A stretch of 64,000 nucleotides of DNA from Bacillota bacterium (GCA_023459335.1 JAEWUO010000004.1:68703-132702), one strand, 5' to 3'; positions 32,626-41,948 are shown, counted from the first letter of the stretch. The notes: generated from the letters alone by a model not told the origin. A program made the numbers and translations.

Positions 32626-33937
32626 ACCATATCCCCGCCGCGGCAAGAAGCGCCGCACCCACTCCGCTTAAGACATACACGAGCGTCATATCCTGTCCGG
32701 TTTGCGGAAGCGAACTCAGACCCGTGATCGTGATCGTGTGATAGACCCGGTTGTCGTAATCGCTGTTGATCCAGGCATAGAGGCGCGTGCCGCTGGAGGG
32801 GGTATTATAACGGGCGTAAAGCTGGATATGCGCTTCGCCGTCATGCATATCCGCACGGCGGTCATTGATCGAGTCGCTGGTCATTGAGAGGTAACTGGAG
32901 CTCCAGCTCCAATGCACGGTGCTGGTGTCGTCGTCGTAAACCGTTCCGTCCGCGTTTTTCAGATAAACCGTATAGGTGCCCGTCCGCGTTGTGGCGTTCA
33001 GGTTGGAAGGACCCACGATATCGAGATATTTCACCGTGGAAACGATGACCGTTGCCGTCTTGAGAATTCCGCCGACGGAAGCCGTGATAGTGGCCGTCCC
33101 GTTTGTTCCGGCGGCACTCGAGGTGAAGTAGACGGTTGCATTGCCGCTGGCGTCCACGTTTGTCGCGCCGGAAAGCGTTCCGATCGTGGGGGCCGAATTG
33201 GTCCAGCTGATCGCCGTACCGGTCGGGATCGCCGTGCCTCCGTTAGTAACCTTGAGGAAAAGCTGCGTGGTCTCGCTGCCGGAGGTCAGCGTTTGGCTCG
33301 CCGGCGTAACCGTTACGGTTGGGATCGTAACAGTCGTGGACGCGGTTTGGGACGATCCGCTGGCCGGGGCGTTGGTCGCCGTAATGGTTGCCGTTCCGCT
33401 GCCTACGCCGGTCACGGTGGCGGTAGCCGCACCGCTGGATACGACCGTTGCTACGGCAGTATTGCTGGAAGTCCATCCTGTGATCGTTCCGGTGAAATTC
33501 GAAGCGGTCGCCGTGGTGGTGCCGCCTACCGCGAGCGATGACGAGGCGACCGAGACTGTCATCGGATCAACGGTGACGGTGTATGTCTCCGTAACGCTTG
33601 CCCCGGTAAGATCGCCGCCGTCTTCTGCCTTCACGGCGATGGTTCCTGTTCCGGGGGCTAGACCGGTTACAGTAATCGGACTTCCGCTTGTATTTGAAAT
33701 ACTGAACAGACTGGGATTATTGTTCGTCCAGGTGTAAACGGGCGAACCGACAAGCGCGGCGCCCGCCGTCGGAATAATGTCGAATGTTCCGCCAACTAAT
33801 ACGTGGTGCGGAGTAGTTGGATTGAACGTGAGCGTTGTTACGGCGGCCTGCGCGACGTTCGGCACGCCGATCAGAACAAGCGTTAGCGCAACCAGCATGA
33901 GCACGGTTGCCGCCTTGTAAAACAAAGATTTTTTCAC
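32594..33937 (-). CDS. LPXTG-anchored surface protein with Ig-like (Big) domains
   Basis: 447 residues from GTG 33937, with GGGGGG nine nt upstream. Signal peptide 1-~31 (cleavage near 'VAQAA'), then four or so Ig-like domains rich in Thr/Ser/Gly/Val. The repeats 'ITVTGLAPGTGTIAVKA' and 'ATVTGVGSGTATITAT' are typical of Big_2. A C-terminal sorting signal, LPQTG near residue 410, is followed by a hydrophobic stretch and a basic tail. Likely a wall-anchored stalk or adhesin. The domains resemble one another at protein level, so intragenic recombination is possible. Cotranscribed with its sortase. Confidence 0.9.
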   Translation of the reverse strand: MKKSLFYKAATVLMLVALTLVLIGVPNVAQAAVTTLTFNPTTPHHVLVGGTFDIIPTAGAALVGSPVYTWTNNNPSLFSISNTSGSPITVTGLAPGTGTIAVKAEDGGDLTGASVTETYTVTVDPMTVSVASSSLAVGGTTTATASNFTGTITGWTSSNTAVATVVSSGAATATVTGVGSGTATITATNAPASGSSQTASTTVTIPTVTVTPASQTLTSGSETTQLFLKVTNGGTAIPTGTAISWTNSAPTIGTLSGATNVDASGNATVYFTSSAAGTNGTATITASVGGILKTATVIVSTVKYLDIVGPSNLNATTRTGTYTVYLKNADGTVYDDDTSTVHWSWSSSYLSMTSDSINDRRADMHDGEAHIQLYARYNTPSSGTRLYAWINSDYDNRVYHTITITGLSSLPQTGQDMTLVYVLSGVGAALLAAAGIWYGIRKKRTAA

Positions 33938-34005
33938 TTCTTAAGTCCCCCCTTTAAATTAGGAACGAATACGTTAATCATACGGGTGCTGATTTGACTG
34001 ATATC

Positions 34006-34034
34006 ATCATACGAAGCGCATACTATAAAGTCAA
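34006..34034 (-). promoter_or_regulatory. Promoter of the surface protein-sortase operon
   Basis: On the minus strand TTGACT (34029-34034), 17-bp spacer, TATGAT (34006-34011), about 70 nt before GTG 33937. Confidence 0.75.
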
Positions 34035-34117
34035 CAAGAGTGCGACATCGTTTTCCGTTTCTTAACCGGATTGTAACGAGTTCGCCGATTTCTTGGCATA
34101 TTTGTATAGACGAGCAT

Positions 34118-34154
34118 AAAAAAAGCCCATTTTCAAGCGGAAACGGGCTTTTTT
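34118..34154 (-). terminator. Terminator of the nucleoside kinase gene
   Basis: AAAAAAGCCC / GGGCTTTTTT around an imperfect inner stem. T-runs on both strands. It is 17 bp beyond the kinase stop. Confidence 0.8.
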
Positions 34155-34170
34155 GTATTTTAGTCCCGCG

Positions 34171-35883
34171 TCAGCGGTAAAACGTATTGCCGCCGATAAA
34201 TTCGCGCAGGATGGAGGTCGGGGGGATTTCGTTCTCCACATCCGCCTCCACGAAATAGTTGAGAAACTTGACGATCGAGCGCGCTTCGTCGAAATAGGGG
34301 CTCTCGGGCTGAACGGCGCCGAGCAGCGGGAATATATGCTTTTTCAGTACGGAGGGTTCGTAGATCAGCGTGGTGTTGAAGATCGCGTCCGCATCCTCCT
34401 GATAGGGGAAGATCCATTTTTCCTCGCCCGCGCGTACGCTGTCCCACATCGAGAGCGTCCGCTCGACGGAGGCGCCGCGCGTTTCGTGGTCGCGCACCAT
34501 CCGCCGCAGCAGCCGCAGATAGGTGGTTGAAATGCGGTTGTGATCGTCCAGGTTGAGCGTCGTCAGCGCGGAGACATAAAGCCGGAAAATCAGCTTTTTA
34601 TCCACCGTATCCGGCAGAAGCGTTGGATTCAGTCCGTGCAGCCCTTCGATGACGAGCGGCGCGCTTTCGTCGATATGGATCCGCTGCCCGCTCGGCTGAC
34701 GCTGCTGATGGATAAAATCGAAAACGGGAAGCTCGATTTCTTCGCCGCGCAGGAGCCGGGAAAGATCCTCCTGAAACTGCGGAATATCGAGCGTAGCGAT
34801 GTCCTCGAGGTCGATCTTGCCGTCCGGTCCGGGCTTGAGCAGCTCGCGGTTGAGATAATAATTATCCAGCGATACGAGCACGGGCGTTTTTCCGTGCACC
34901 CTTAGCTGCGTACAGAGACGGTTTGCGCTCGTGGTTTTGCCGCTGCTCGAAGGCCCGGCGATCACGATGGCGCGCGCGCCGCGGCCGACGATCTCGTCCG
35001 CGAGCTGCGCGAAGCGTTTTTCGTGCAGCGCTTCGTTGACGCGGATCAAAGTGCGCACCTCGCCGGAAAGCACCATATCGTTGAGGTCCGCCACCACCGC
35101 ACAGTGCATGAGCCTGCCCCACTCCTCGCTTTCGGAGAACACGCCAGAAAGCCGCGGCAGGGATACGTGCTTGGCGGGCAGATTGGGGTTTGCGACCGAA
35201 GGGCGCAGCAGCAGCAGCCCGCCCTTTTGCGCCTGCAGGTCGAACACGCTGGCGTATCCGGTCGAGGGCGCCATCTCGCCGTAAAAATAATCCACATAAT
35301 CGTCGTATCGATATACATCGAAATAGGAAAACTGCCGGTACTGCAGCAAGCGTACCTTGTCTTCCTGTCCGTCCTCGGAGAAGAAATCGATCGCCTCGTC
35401 GATGTCCACGCGCTTCCGTTCCAGCGTCAGATCCGCGTCGACGATTTCGCGCATGGTCTTTTTAATACGGTCGATATCCTGCTGCGAGAGACGCAACCCG
35501 TCGCCGACCGAAGCAAACAGGCCGGCGCCGACCGCGTAATTGATCCGGACGCGCGTTTTTGGGTAAAGTTTTCGCATGGCGAGCAGGAATACGAACAGCA
35601 TGGTGCGTTCGTATACGCGGTTGCCGCGCGAAGAGTCGTACCGAAGCAGTGAAATGACCCCGTTGGCGGCGCGCATGGCGCGGCGGAGCATGACGCGCAT
35701 GCCGTCCGTTCCGCTTTTTTCGCGCAGAGGGATATAGTTGAGGGTAAAAGTCTCCCCCGCGATACTTGCCGCGAGCGGACGGATCCTGAGGTCAGCGCTG
35801 TCCAATCCGAGCCTGCGGACAACGTCCAGCAGCCGTTCGCCGCAGGACACCTCGGTTGGGATGCCGTCTATGGTAAGCTGCAT
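34171..35883 (-). CDS. Nucleoside (uridine) kinase with TGS/SAD-like N-terminal region
   Basis: 570 residues. The N-terminal ~60 residues resemble a TGS domain ('MQLTIDGIPTEVSCGERLLDVV'). Residues ~60-250 resemble the threonyl-tRNA synthetase second additional domain. The C-terminal half is a PRK/uridine kinase P-loop fold with 'IAGPSSSGKTTSANRL' near residue 290, 'LVSLDNYYLNRE' and 'VIEGLHGLN'. This composite is common in Bacillota and is annotated as nucleoside kinase. The role of the ThrRS-like part is unknown. No operon partner is evident; the pyrophosphatase 76 bp upstream could be cotranscribed. Confidence 0.88.
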   Translation of the reverse strand: MQLTIDGIPTEVSCGERLLDVVRRLGLDSADLRIRPLAASIAGETFTLNYIPLREKSGTDGMRVMLRRAMRAANGVISLLRYDSSRGNRVYERTMLFVFLLAMRKLYPKTRVRINYAVGAGLFASVGDGLRLSQQDIDRIKKTMREIVDADLTLERKRVDIDEAIDFFSEDGQEDKVRLLQYRQFSYFDVYRYDDYVDYFYGEMAPSTGYASVFDLQAQKGGLLLLRPSVANPNLPAKHVSLPRLSGVFSESEEWGRLMHCAVVADLNDMVLSGEVRTLIRVNEALHEKRFAQLADEIVGRGARAIVIAGPSSSGKTTSANRLCTQLRVHGKTPVLVSLDNYYLNRELLKPGPDGKIDLEDIATLDIPQFQEDLSRLLRGEEIELPVFDFIHQQRQPSGQRIHIDESAPLVIEGLHGLNPTLLPDTVDKKLIFRLYVSALTTLNLDDHNRISTTYLRLLRRMVRDHETRGASVERTLSMWDSVRAGEEKWIFPYQEDADAIFNTTLIYEPSVLKKHIFPLLGAVQPESPYFDEARSIVKFLNYFVEADVENEIPPTSILREFIGGNTFYR

Positions 35884-35958
35884 GCAAACCGCCTCCTTTG
35901 CGGGATATCAAATTGGCGCAGTCAGCGATAAAGACGAAACGACGCCGTAAAAATAAGA

Positions 35959-37572
35959 TTAGCCCCAGAGCAGCGACAGCGCTGGGACGACCTGCTTTTT
36001 CCGGGAGATTACCCCCGGCAAAAAAGCCGCGTGCTGCTTAAACGATACGTTGAAGGCGTGCTCGACCGAATCGAGATCTCCGACCGCGATCAGAAGCGTG
36101 CCTTCTTTCAGAACGTCGGTGAGCATCAGGAACATCATATCATAACTATGCTGCTCCATCTCCCGCTCCATGAGCGAGACGAATTCCGCTTTCCTCTCGC
36201 TCAACTCTTCGGTATCCAGCGAAGTGATCTGAGAGATGCCAAGCGAGTGTCCCGCGATCTGGAACTGTTTGAAGTCCATGAAATAAAGCGTTTCCAGATC
36301 ATGCGTGTCCGTCTGGGAAACAGAGAAGATCTCCCGCCCCAGACCTTCCAGCGAAAGGCCCGCGATCTTTGCCATGCGCTCCGCCATCGCGCGGTCGACG
36401 AGCGTGCTGGTCGGGGATTTGAATACGATCGTATCCGAAACGATCGCCGCGGCGAGAAGCCCCGCAAGCTTTTTGCTGGGCATGACGCCGCGCTCGAAAA
36501 ACATGCTAGTGATGATCGTACAGGTGCTGCCGACAGGTTCGTTGCGCACGTAAACCGGCGCGTCCGTCTCGACCTCCGCGAGGCGATGGTGGTCGATGAT
36601 TTCCAGAATTTCCGCCTGCTCCAACCCCGGGATCGACTGCCGCAGCTCGTTATGGTCGACGAGAACAACGCGCTTTTTGTTCGGGCGCAGCAAATGGAAA
36701 CGGGAGAGCGTGCCGACCACCCGGTCGTTTTCATCGAGAATCGGGTAACTGCGGAAGCGGGATTTCAGCGTGGCTTCACGCACATCGTCCAGATAGTCCG
36801 TCAGGTGAAACGAAACGAGGTTCTCTTTCCGGCAGATGCGGGAGACGGGGACCGCAAAAAACACCAGCCGGGACGCGGCGTACGCGTCATAAGGCGTCGA
36901 GATTACGCAGGTGAGCGAATCGGACGGGATAAGGCCGGCATCCACCTCGCTTTCACAGATGATCAGCGCGGCGGCCTGGCTTTCCAACGCAAGGCGGATC
37001 ACGTCCGGCTGGTTGCCGCACAGCACGACGCTTTCGTTCGTAATCACAGGCAGACCCGCGTGCGTCGGCAGCGCGACGAGCAGCGATCCGGTCAGAGCCG
37101 TCTGTTCCGTCGGCGCGTTGATCAGCCGTCCGTCCAGCGCGGCGAGCAGATTGAAGATGGGGATGCCTTCGAGCCGCCCGCTCTTGACGAAGCGCATGTC
37201 GTAAGATGCGATTTCCTCCGGCGTCAGCATTCCGAACAGCCGGCCGTCTTCGTCGGTGACCGGCAGGGTCGGAACGCCTGCGGTGTCCGAAATAATGGTC
37301 TGCCAGGCGTGATAGACGCTGACCGCGGCGGAAAGGATCGGTGGCGTGTCGTAGTTGAGATCCGCCACCTGTGTGCGCACATCCCGCAGCATCTTTGGCG
37401 CGGGGAAACCGAATTTCGTGAGCAGCATCTCCGTCTGATCGCTCAGCTCCCCAATTCTGGCGGCGGTGTAAGCGCGTTCGCCGAGCGCGTTTTTCAGCAT
37501 GGCATAGGAGATGGCGGCGACAATCGAATCCGTATCGGGATTTTTATGTCCAGTGATGTAGATAGGTTCCAT
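35959..37572 (-). CDS. Mn-dependent inorganic pyrophosphatase with CBS and DRTGG domains
   Basis: 537 residues from ATG 37572 after GGAGG. Family II (DHH-type) PPase split by a regulatory insert. N-terminal 'YITGHKNPDTDSIVAA', then CBS ('GVPTLPVTDEDGRLFG'), DRTGG-like region (about 170-240), second CBS ('SYPILDENDRVVGTLS'), followed by 'VLVDHNE', 'IIDHHRL', and the C-terminal DHHA2 domain. CBS-PPases are inhibited by AMP/ADP and can be activated by ATP or diadenosine polyphosphates. It drives biosynthesis by removing PPi. Confidence 0.92.
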   Translation of the reverse strand: MEPIYITGHKNPDTDSIVAAISYAMLKNALGERAYTAARIGELSDQTEMLLTKFGFPAPKMLRDVRTQVADLNYDTPPILSAAVSVYHAWQTIISDTAGVPTLPVTDEDGRLFGMLTPEEIASYDMRFVKSGRLEGIPIFNLLAALDGRLINAPTEQTALTGSLLVALPTHAGLPVITNESVVLCGNQPDVIRLALESQAAALIICESEVDAGLIPSDSLTCVISTPYDAYAASRLVFFAVPVSRICRKENLVSFHLTDYLDDVREATLKSRFRSYPILDENDRVVGTLSRFHLLRPNKKRVVLVDHNELRQSIPGLEQAEILEIIDHHRLAEVETDAPVYVRNEPVGSTCTIITSMFFERGVMPSKKLAGLLAAAIVSDTIVFKSPTSTLVDRAMAERMAKIAGLSLEGLGREIFSVSQTDTHDLETLYFMDFKQFQIAGHSLGISQITSLDTEELSERKAEFVSLMEREMEQHSYDMMFLMLTDVLKEGTLLIAVGDLDSVEHAFNVSFKQHAAFLPGVISRKKQVVPALSLLWG

Positions 37573-37726
37573 GGATCCTCCGACAGTTCTCCGCATGCGC
37601 GGCGGATAACGGGCATCCGACCGGCAGTAAATTTTTATATGTTATCATTCTAGCCGCAACGTATTACGTTTACAAGCATAAGTGAAGCTGAAAATCGCTG
37701 TTTATCGCAGTTGGACCGGAAAAACA

Positions 37727-37755
37727 GAAAAAACGGGCGGGAAACACCCGCCCGT
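37727..37755 (-). terminator. degV terminator
   Basis: ACGGGCGGG (37733-37741) / CCCGCCCGT (37747-37755) with a 5-nt loop; the T-run follows on the minus strand. Confidence 0.85.
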
Positions 37756-37771
37756 CAGGTTCCGATGGATC

Positions 37772-38635
37772 TTACCGCTCACTTGCCAGGAAGAACAGCG
37801 CAATCGTTCCGGGGCCGGAGTGCGCGCCGATGCTCGTGCCGATCGTGTCGATATGAATCAGCAGATTCGGATACCTTTCGTGAACGAGGCCGGCGACGTA
37901 TTCGGCGTCCTCCTGCGCGTCGCAATGCCCGATGAACACGGTGTCTGTCGCGGATGCATCGAGCGTCTTTTCCATATGGTCAAAGAGCGAACGGAGGGAT
38001 TTCTTCCTGCCCTGCACCTTTTCCGTTGCAACGAGGTAACCCTCGTTATCCACATGCATAACGGGTTTGATGTTGAGTATGGTTGCGATGGCCGCGGTGG
38101 CCCCGCCGATGCGCCCGCCGCGCTTGAGGTAGACGAGGTCGTCCACGGTGAACCAGTGCGCGAAGCGCAGTTTGTTCTCCTCCACCCATTTTGCCAGTTC
38201 GTCCACGTTCAGGTCTTTCTTCCGCGCGGCGTAGTAAACAAGAAGGCCCTCGCCGAGCGAGGCGGAGAGGGAATCGATCACGATGATCCTGCGATCCGGA
38301 TACTTTGCGGAGAGTTCCTGCGCAACGCCGAAACCGGTCTGAACCGTGCCGGAAAGCTTGGAGGAAAAGCCGATATAGAGGATGTCTTCTCCCGCTTTCA
38401 GCACAGGTTCGAACGCCTCGACAAACGCAAACGCGTTGACTTGCGCGGTGGTGACGTCCTTGCCCGCGCGCATATTCGAGTAGAACGTCTCGATCGGCAT
38501 ATCCGATTTGCCGGGGAGATAGAAATATTCCTTGCCGTCCATGGAGAAACCCATCGGAAGGACGGTTACGCCCAACTGTGCGGCAAATGCCGCGGGCAGG
38601 TCGCTGGTTGCGTCGGTAAAGATGCGATAGCTCAT
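37772..38635 (-). CDS. DegV family fatty-acid-binding protein
   Basis: 287 residues. DegV signatures: 'YRIFTDATSDLP' at the start, 'TTAQVNAFAFVEAFEPVL', 'GFSSKLSGTVQTG', 'IDSLSASLGEG' and 'YLKRGGRIGG'. DegV proteins bind a fatty acid; some are FakB subunits that present it to FakA for phosphorylation. No fakA is in the window, so the FakB role is only possible. Monocistronic. Confidence 0.92.
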   Translation of the reverse strand: MSYRIFTDATSDLPAAFAAQLGVTVLPMGFSMDGKEYFYLPGKSDMPIETFYSNMRAGKDVTTAQVNAFAFVEAFEPVLKAGEDILYIGFSSKLSGTVQTGFGVAQELSAKYPDRRIIVIDSLSASLGEGLLVYYAARKKDLNVDELAKWVEENKLRFAHWFTVDDLVYLKRGGRIGGATAAIATILNIKPVMHVDNEGYLVATEKVQGRKKSLRSLFDHMEKTLDASATDTVFIGHCDAQEDAEYVAGLVHERYPNLLIHIDTIGTSIGAHSGPGTIALFFLASER

Positions 38636-38832
38636 GCAATGCCCCGTTTCCGCATGCCGCGCGGCACGCTGGTGATGATCGTGGTTATCGACAATAGCGC
38701 TTCCGGTTTTGTATACCAGTTATTATTATTGTATCGTGGAATACGGATACTGGCAAGCATTTCGCGCCATGCGTGTCCCGAAAAGAGCGGCCAGAAAACG
38801 GAACATGCCTGTTCTTCGGCGAAAAGGTATGG

Positions 38833-38984
38833 TATAATCCTCGCGGTTGCCGCCTATTTGCCGAATTTGCGGCATTTCTGCGAAGGTTTGCGCTTTTTTC
38901 GTCATCGGACGCCGCGCCGTGCTATAATAGCGCTGCGCATCCGGCGGATGATGCGGATGCGAAAAATTCGCATCCTGCTTTTTT
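38833..38984 (+). ncRNA. Possible small RNA or attenuator ahead of the DUF1461 gene
   Basis: Two TATAAT hexamers (38833-38838, 38923-38928) precede a strong intrinsic terminator: GGATGCGAA (38955-38963), AAA, TTCGCATCC (38967-38975), TGCTTTTTT. No ORF ends there: the flanking degV gene starts at 38635 on the other strand and the next gene starts at 39021. The -35 elements are weak. Confidence 0.4.
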
Positions 38985-39020
38985 ACGATAGACTCTTTTA
39001 CGCAAGGAGACAGAACGAAT

Positions 39021-40142
39021 ATGAGAAAAATCATTTCCGTCGGCATGGCGACCATCGCCTCGATCCTGCTGATTCTGATCGTGGTGTTCACCTCGATCGG
39101 TATCGTGGTGAACGACCAGACGTTTATCAACAACGAATTTACCAAGCTGGCCATCAGCTCGAAGATGGGCATTGCCAACACCGACCTTGTGACGTCCTTC
39201 GACCGTTTGGTTGCCTACATGGAAGGCAGCGCGGACGATATCAATGTGGAGGTTACAATCAACGGCGAGAAGACCCAGATGTTCAACTATCCGCAGGAAG
39301 CCGAACACATGAAGGATGTGCGCCAGATCTATATGACGATCGCTTCCTATCGGGACGTGGGCGTTTTGGTCATGCTCATTTTGTTTCTGTTCGCCGCGGT
39401 CATCCATTTTCGAAAAGCGTCCCAGTACCTTGCGCAGGGGTATCTTTCCGGTTCATTTGTATTCCTTCTGATCTTTGGCTTTCTGGGAACCTGGGCCGCG
39501 CTGGATTTCTCCAATTTCTGGACGGTCTTTCACGAGATGCTTTTCTGGAACGACCTGTGGCTCTTCGACGGCACGCAAAGCCGCATGATCAATATGCTGC
39601 CGGAGCAGATCTTCGCGGATATCATCGCACGCGTCGGCGTGTATGCCGGCGCGGTCATCGTCGCGCTGATCGTATTGAGCATCATTGCTCTCGTGCTCTC
39701 TTCGGACGGGTACAAACGCCGCCGCGCGGTCGCTCTCGCGCGAAAGAAGGCACGGGATAACGCGGTTGCCGCCAAAAAGAAGGCCCGCGAAGACGCCAAG
39801 CGCACGATGGAAGAAGAGAAGCGCCTCGCGGAGAAGCGCGCGCGCATCGCGGCGGTCAAGGCGCGTAAAAAAGCGGAGGCGGAGGCCGCCGCGTCGGAAG
39901 CCGAACAGGAACGGCTGCGTGAGGAGAAACGCGCCAGAAAGCGCGCCGCGGCAGAAGCCGCCGCAAAGGCCGAACAAGCGGGTCAGCCGCAGCGGGCCTC
40001 GCAGCGCACGCCGAATCCGGAGGCGCAGAAAAACGCGCCGAAGAAACGGCACGCGCAGGCGGATACGCCGCAAAGAAACGCGGGGAAACCGCAGAAAAAA
40101 CAGGCGAACGTGCACGACGACACGGGATTTCTGGACGATTGA
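39021..40142 (+). CDS. DUF1461 (TIGR01906) membrane protein with long basic coiled-coil tail
   Basis: 373 residues. The N-terminal ~215 residues fit the DUF1461 integral-membrane family: membrane segments at about 8-30, 112-130, 140-160 and 200-228, 'EAEHMKDVRQIY', and 'FWNDLWLFDG...MINMLPEQIF'. The function of that family is not established. The remaining ~145 residues are almost entirely Lys/Arg/Ala/Glu, a likely cytosolic coiled coil ('KKKAREDAKRTMEEEKRLA'), ending in a Gln/Asn/Lys-rich segment. Such a tail is unusual for the family and could bind nucleic acid or membrane. It is 40 bp upstream of tsaD. Confidence 0.8.
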   Translation: MRKIISVGMATIASILLILIVVFTSIGIVVNDQTFINNEFTKLAISSKMGIANTDLVTSFDRLVAYMEGSADDINVEVTINGEKTQMFNYPQEAEHMKDVRQIYMTIASYRDVGVLVMLILFLFAAVIHFRKASQYLAQGYLSGSFVFLLIFGFLGTWAALDFSNFWTVFHEMLFWNDLWLFDGTQSRMINMLPEQIFADIIARVGVYAGAVIVALIVLSIIALVLSSDGYKRRRAVALARKKARDNAVAAKKKAREDAKRTMEEEKRLAEKRARIAAVKARKKAEAEAAASEAEQERLREEKRARKRAAAEAAAKAEQAGQPQRASQRTPNPEAQKNAPKKRHAQADTPQRNAGKPQKKQANVHDDTGFLDD

Positions 40143-40182
40143 ACCGATCTGCAATCCGGCGATTCGGAGATAGAGGACCGAC

Positions 40183-41274
40183 ATGACGCAGTATGAGCGC
40201 GCAGCGTGGGAAAAACTGGAAACAATCCGGCAAAACGGGTTTGCGCGCATCCTCGCAATTGAAACCTCCTGCGACGAGACCGCCGCCGCCGTGGTGCAAA
40301 ACGGGCGGACGGTTTTGTCGAACGCCGTGCATACGCAGATTCCGCTGCATGTGCCTTACGGCGGCGTGGTGCCGGAGATCGCTTCGCGCAGCCACGTGCA
40401 GAAGATCGGCGCTGTGGTGCGCCGCGCGCTGGACGACGCTGGCGCGTCGCTCGGAGAGATGGACGCGGTCGCGGCGACCAATGGTCCGGGACTCGTCGGC
40501 GCGCTGCTCGTGGGTCTGAGCTATGCCAAGGGGCTGGCATACGCCGCGGGTCTGCCGTTTCTGGGCGTGCACCATATCGCCGCGCACATTGCGGCGAATT
40601 ACCTGACCTATCCGGAATTAGCTCCGCCGTTTACCTGCCTCGTGGTCTCCGGCGGGCACAGCCATATCGTTGTTGTGGAAGAGGGCGGCGGATACCGCCT
40701 GATCGGACGGACGCGGGACGACGCGGCGGGCGAAGCGTTCGACAAGGTCGCGCGCGCGCTCGGTTTGCCCTATCCCGGCGGCCCGAATCTCGAACGGCTC
40801 GCGCGGGAAGGCGACCCGGAACGGTACCGCTTTCATTCCGCCTTCAACGAGGGCGAAGGGTTCGACTTCAGCTTCTCCGGCATCAAGACCGCCGTGGTCA
40901 ACCGTCTGCATACCGCCGAGCAGAAAGGCGAAGCGGCCAGCCGAGCGGATATCGCAGCTTCGTTTCAGAAGACGGTGGTGGATATCCTCACGGACAAGGC
41001 CGTGCGCGCGACGCTGACGCAGGCTGGCGAAGCGGGTAAAAAACTCGCGCTCGCGGGCGGCGTTTCGGCAAACGGCGCGCTGCGCGAGGCGCTGGCGGCA
41101 CGGGCAAACGCGGCCGGCATCCTGTTTTACCGCCCCGATCCGGCGTACTGCACGGATAACGCGGCGATGGTCGGCAGCGCGGCGTACGGCAGGCTTCTGC
41201 GCGGCTCTGTGGACGATCTGTCGCTTAACGCCGTGCCGTATCTGCCCATTGAGGACGAATCGCGCGGAGCGTAA
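40183..41274 (+). CDS. tsaD: tRNA N6-adenosine threonylcarbamoyltransferase TsaD
   Basis: 363 residues. ASKHA/Kae1 fold: 'ILAIETSCDETAAAVV', 'GGVVPEIASRSHVQKI', metal-binding 'GVHHIAAHIAANYL', 'LVVSGGHSHIVVVE', 'AGEAFDKVARALGLPYPGG'. It transfers the threonylcarbamoyl group to A37 of ANN-decoding tRNAs with TsaB/TsaE. MtaB, encoded at 60.2 kb, then methylthiolates this base. ATG 40183; the first ~18 residues before the fold are extra relative to many TsaD proteins, so a later start is possible. Confidence 0.96.
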   Translation: MTQYERAAWEKLETIRQNGFARILAIETSCDETAAAVVQNGRTVLSNAVHTQIPLHVPYGGVVPEIASRSHVQKIGAVVRRALDDAGASLGEMDAVAATNGPGLVGALLVGLSYAKGLAYAAGLPFLGVHHIAAHIAANYLTYPELAPPFTCLVVSGGHSHIVVVEEGGGYRLIGRTRDDAAGEAFDKVARALGLPYPGGPNLERLAREGDPERYRFHSAFNEGEGFDFSFSGIKTAVVNRLHTAEQKGEAASRADIAASFQKTVVDILTDKAVRATLTQAGEAGKKLALAGGVSANGALREALAARANAAGILFYRPDPAYCTDNAAMVGSAAYGRLLRGSVDDLSLNAVPYLPIEDESRGA

Positions 41275-41309
41275 CGGCAAGATTTTTGATTTGATCAGTC
41301 ATAATTCGG

Positions 41310-41338
41310 ACGCGCGGTAAAAGCCGTTGCGTTTTTTA
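41310..41338 (+). terminator. Possible tsaD terminator
   Basis: CGC.CGG pairs with CCG..GCG (41311-41331) with an internal mismatch, followed by GTTTTTT. GCCGTTGC (41323-41330) also pairs with GCAACGGC (41350-41357), an alternative longer-looped stem. The rest of 41339-41619 shows no supported feature. Confidence 0.45.
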
Positions 41339-41619
41339 TATCCGCGTATGCAACGGCGCGTTGTCAACGTAACAACGACACGGCAGATATACGGCGCGGC
41401 ACGTAAAACAAACCTCCCGCGGGTGGGGCGAGCCGCTGAAAAAGAACGGTTTTTCAGACGCAGATCCGAAAAAAATATCGGCTTCGACCGTGTTTTGCCT
41501 TCGCAGCCTGCAAAATCGGAAGGACATAGTTTCGCCATATTTGCATATCGACTGTTTGTTTTGGCGCCTATTCTGATAGTTTTATTCCACGATATTTTGC
41601 CTGTATTCAAAGCGGAGAG

Positions 41620-41691
41620 TGTGGAAAACTGATCAAAAGCGCGTAAAATAAAGCCAAAAAATGTGGATAACTATGTGGATGGTGTGGATAG
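41620..41691 (-). promoter_or_regulatory. DnaA-box cluster between tsaD and the TVP38 gene
   Basis: One perfect box TGTGGATAA (41662-41670) and three near boxes, TGTGGAAAA (41620-41628), TGTGGATGG (41674-41682) and TGTGGATAG (41683-41691), all in the same orientation in 72 bp, in a 670-bp gene-free gap about 31 kb from oriC. Confidence 0.75.
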
Positions 41692-41911
41692 CTTAGTGAA
41701 TATGCACGATTTAGGGCAGCATATCTATACAAGTGAAATGCGCCGGCTTTCACGCCGCTCTGCATGTCAAAAACGCATCCGCTGCAAAATCGCGCGGTTA
41801 AATTCGTCGTATTTTACAGACAGTTTTACACAAGGCGTCATAAAAAACGACCGGTAAAACTGCAAGTAGTCTTCCACGGCTCAAACGCCGGAAAATACGA
41901 TGTAATAAAAC

Positions 41912-41932
41912 AAAAAGCCCGCATTCGCGGGC
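41912..41932 (-). terminator. Terminator of the TVP38 gene
   Basis: GCCCGC, ATTC loop, GCGGGC (41917-41932); the T-run lies on the minus strand. Confidence 0.8.
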
Positions 41933-41948
41933 GGGTACAAAAATCGAG

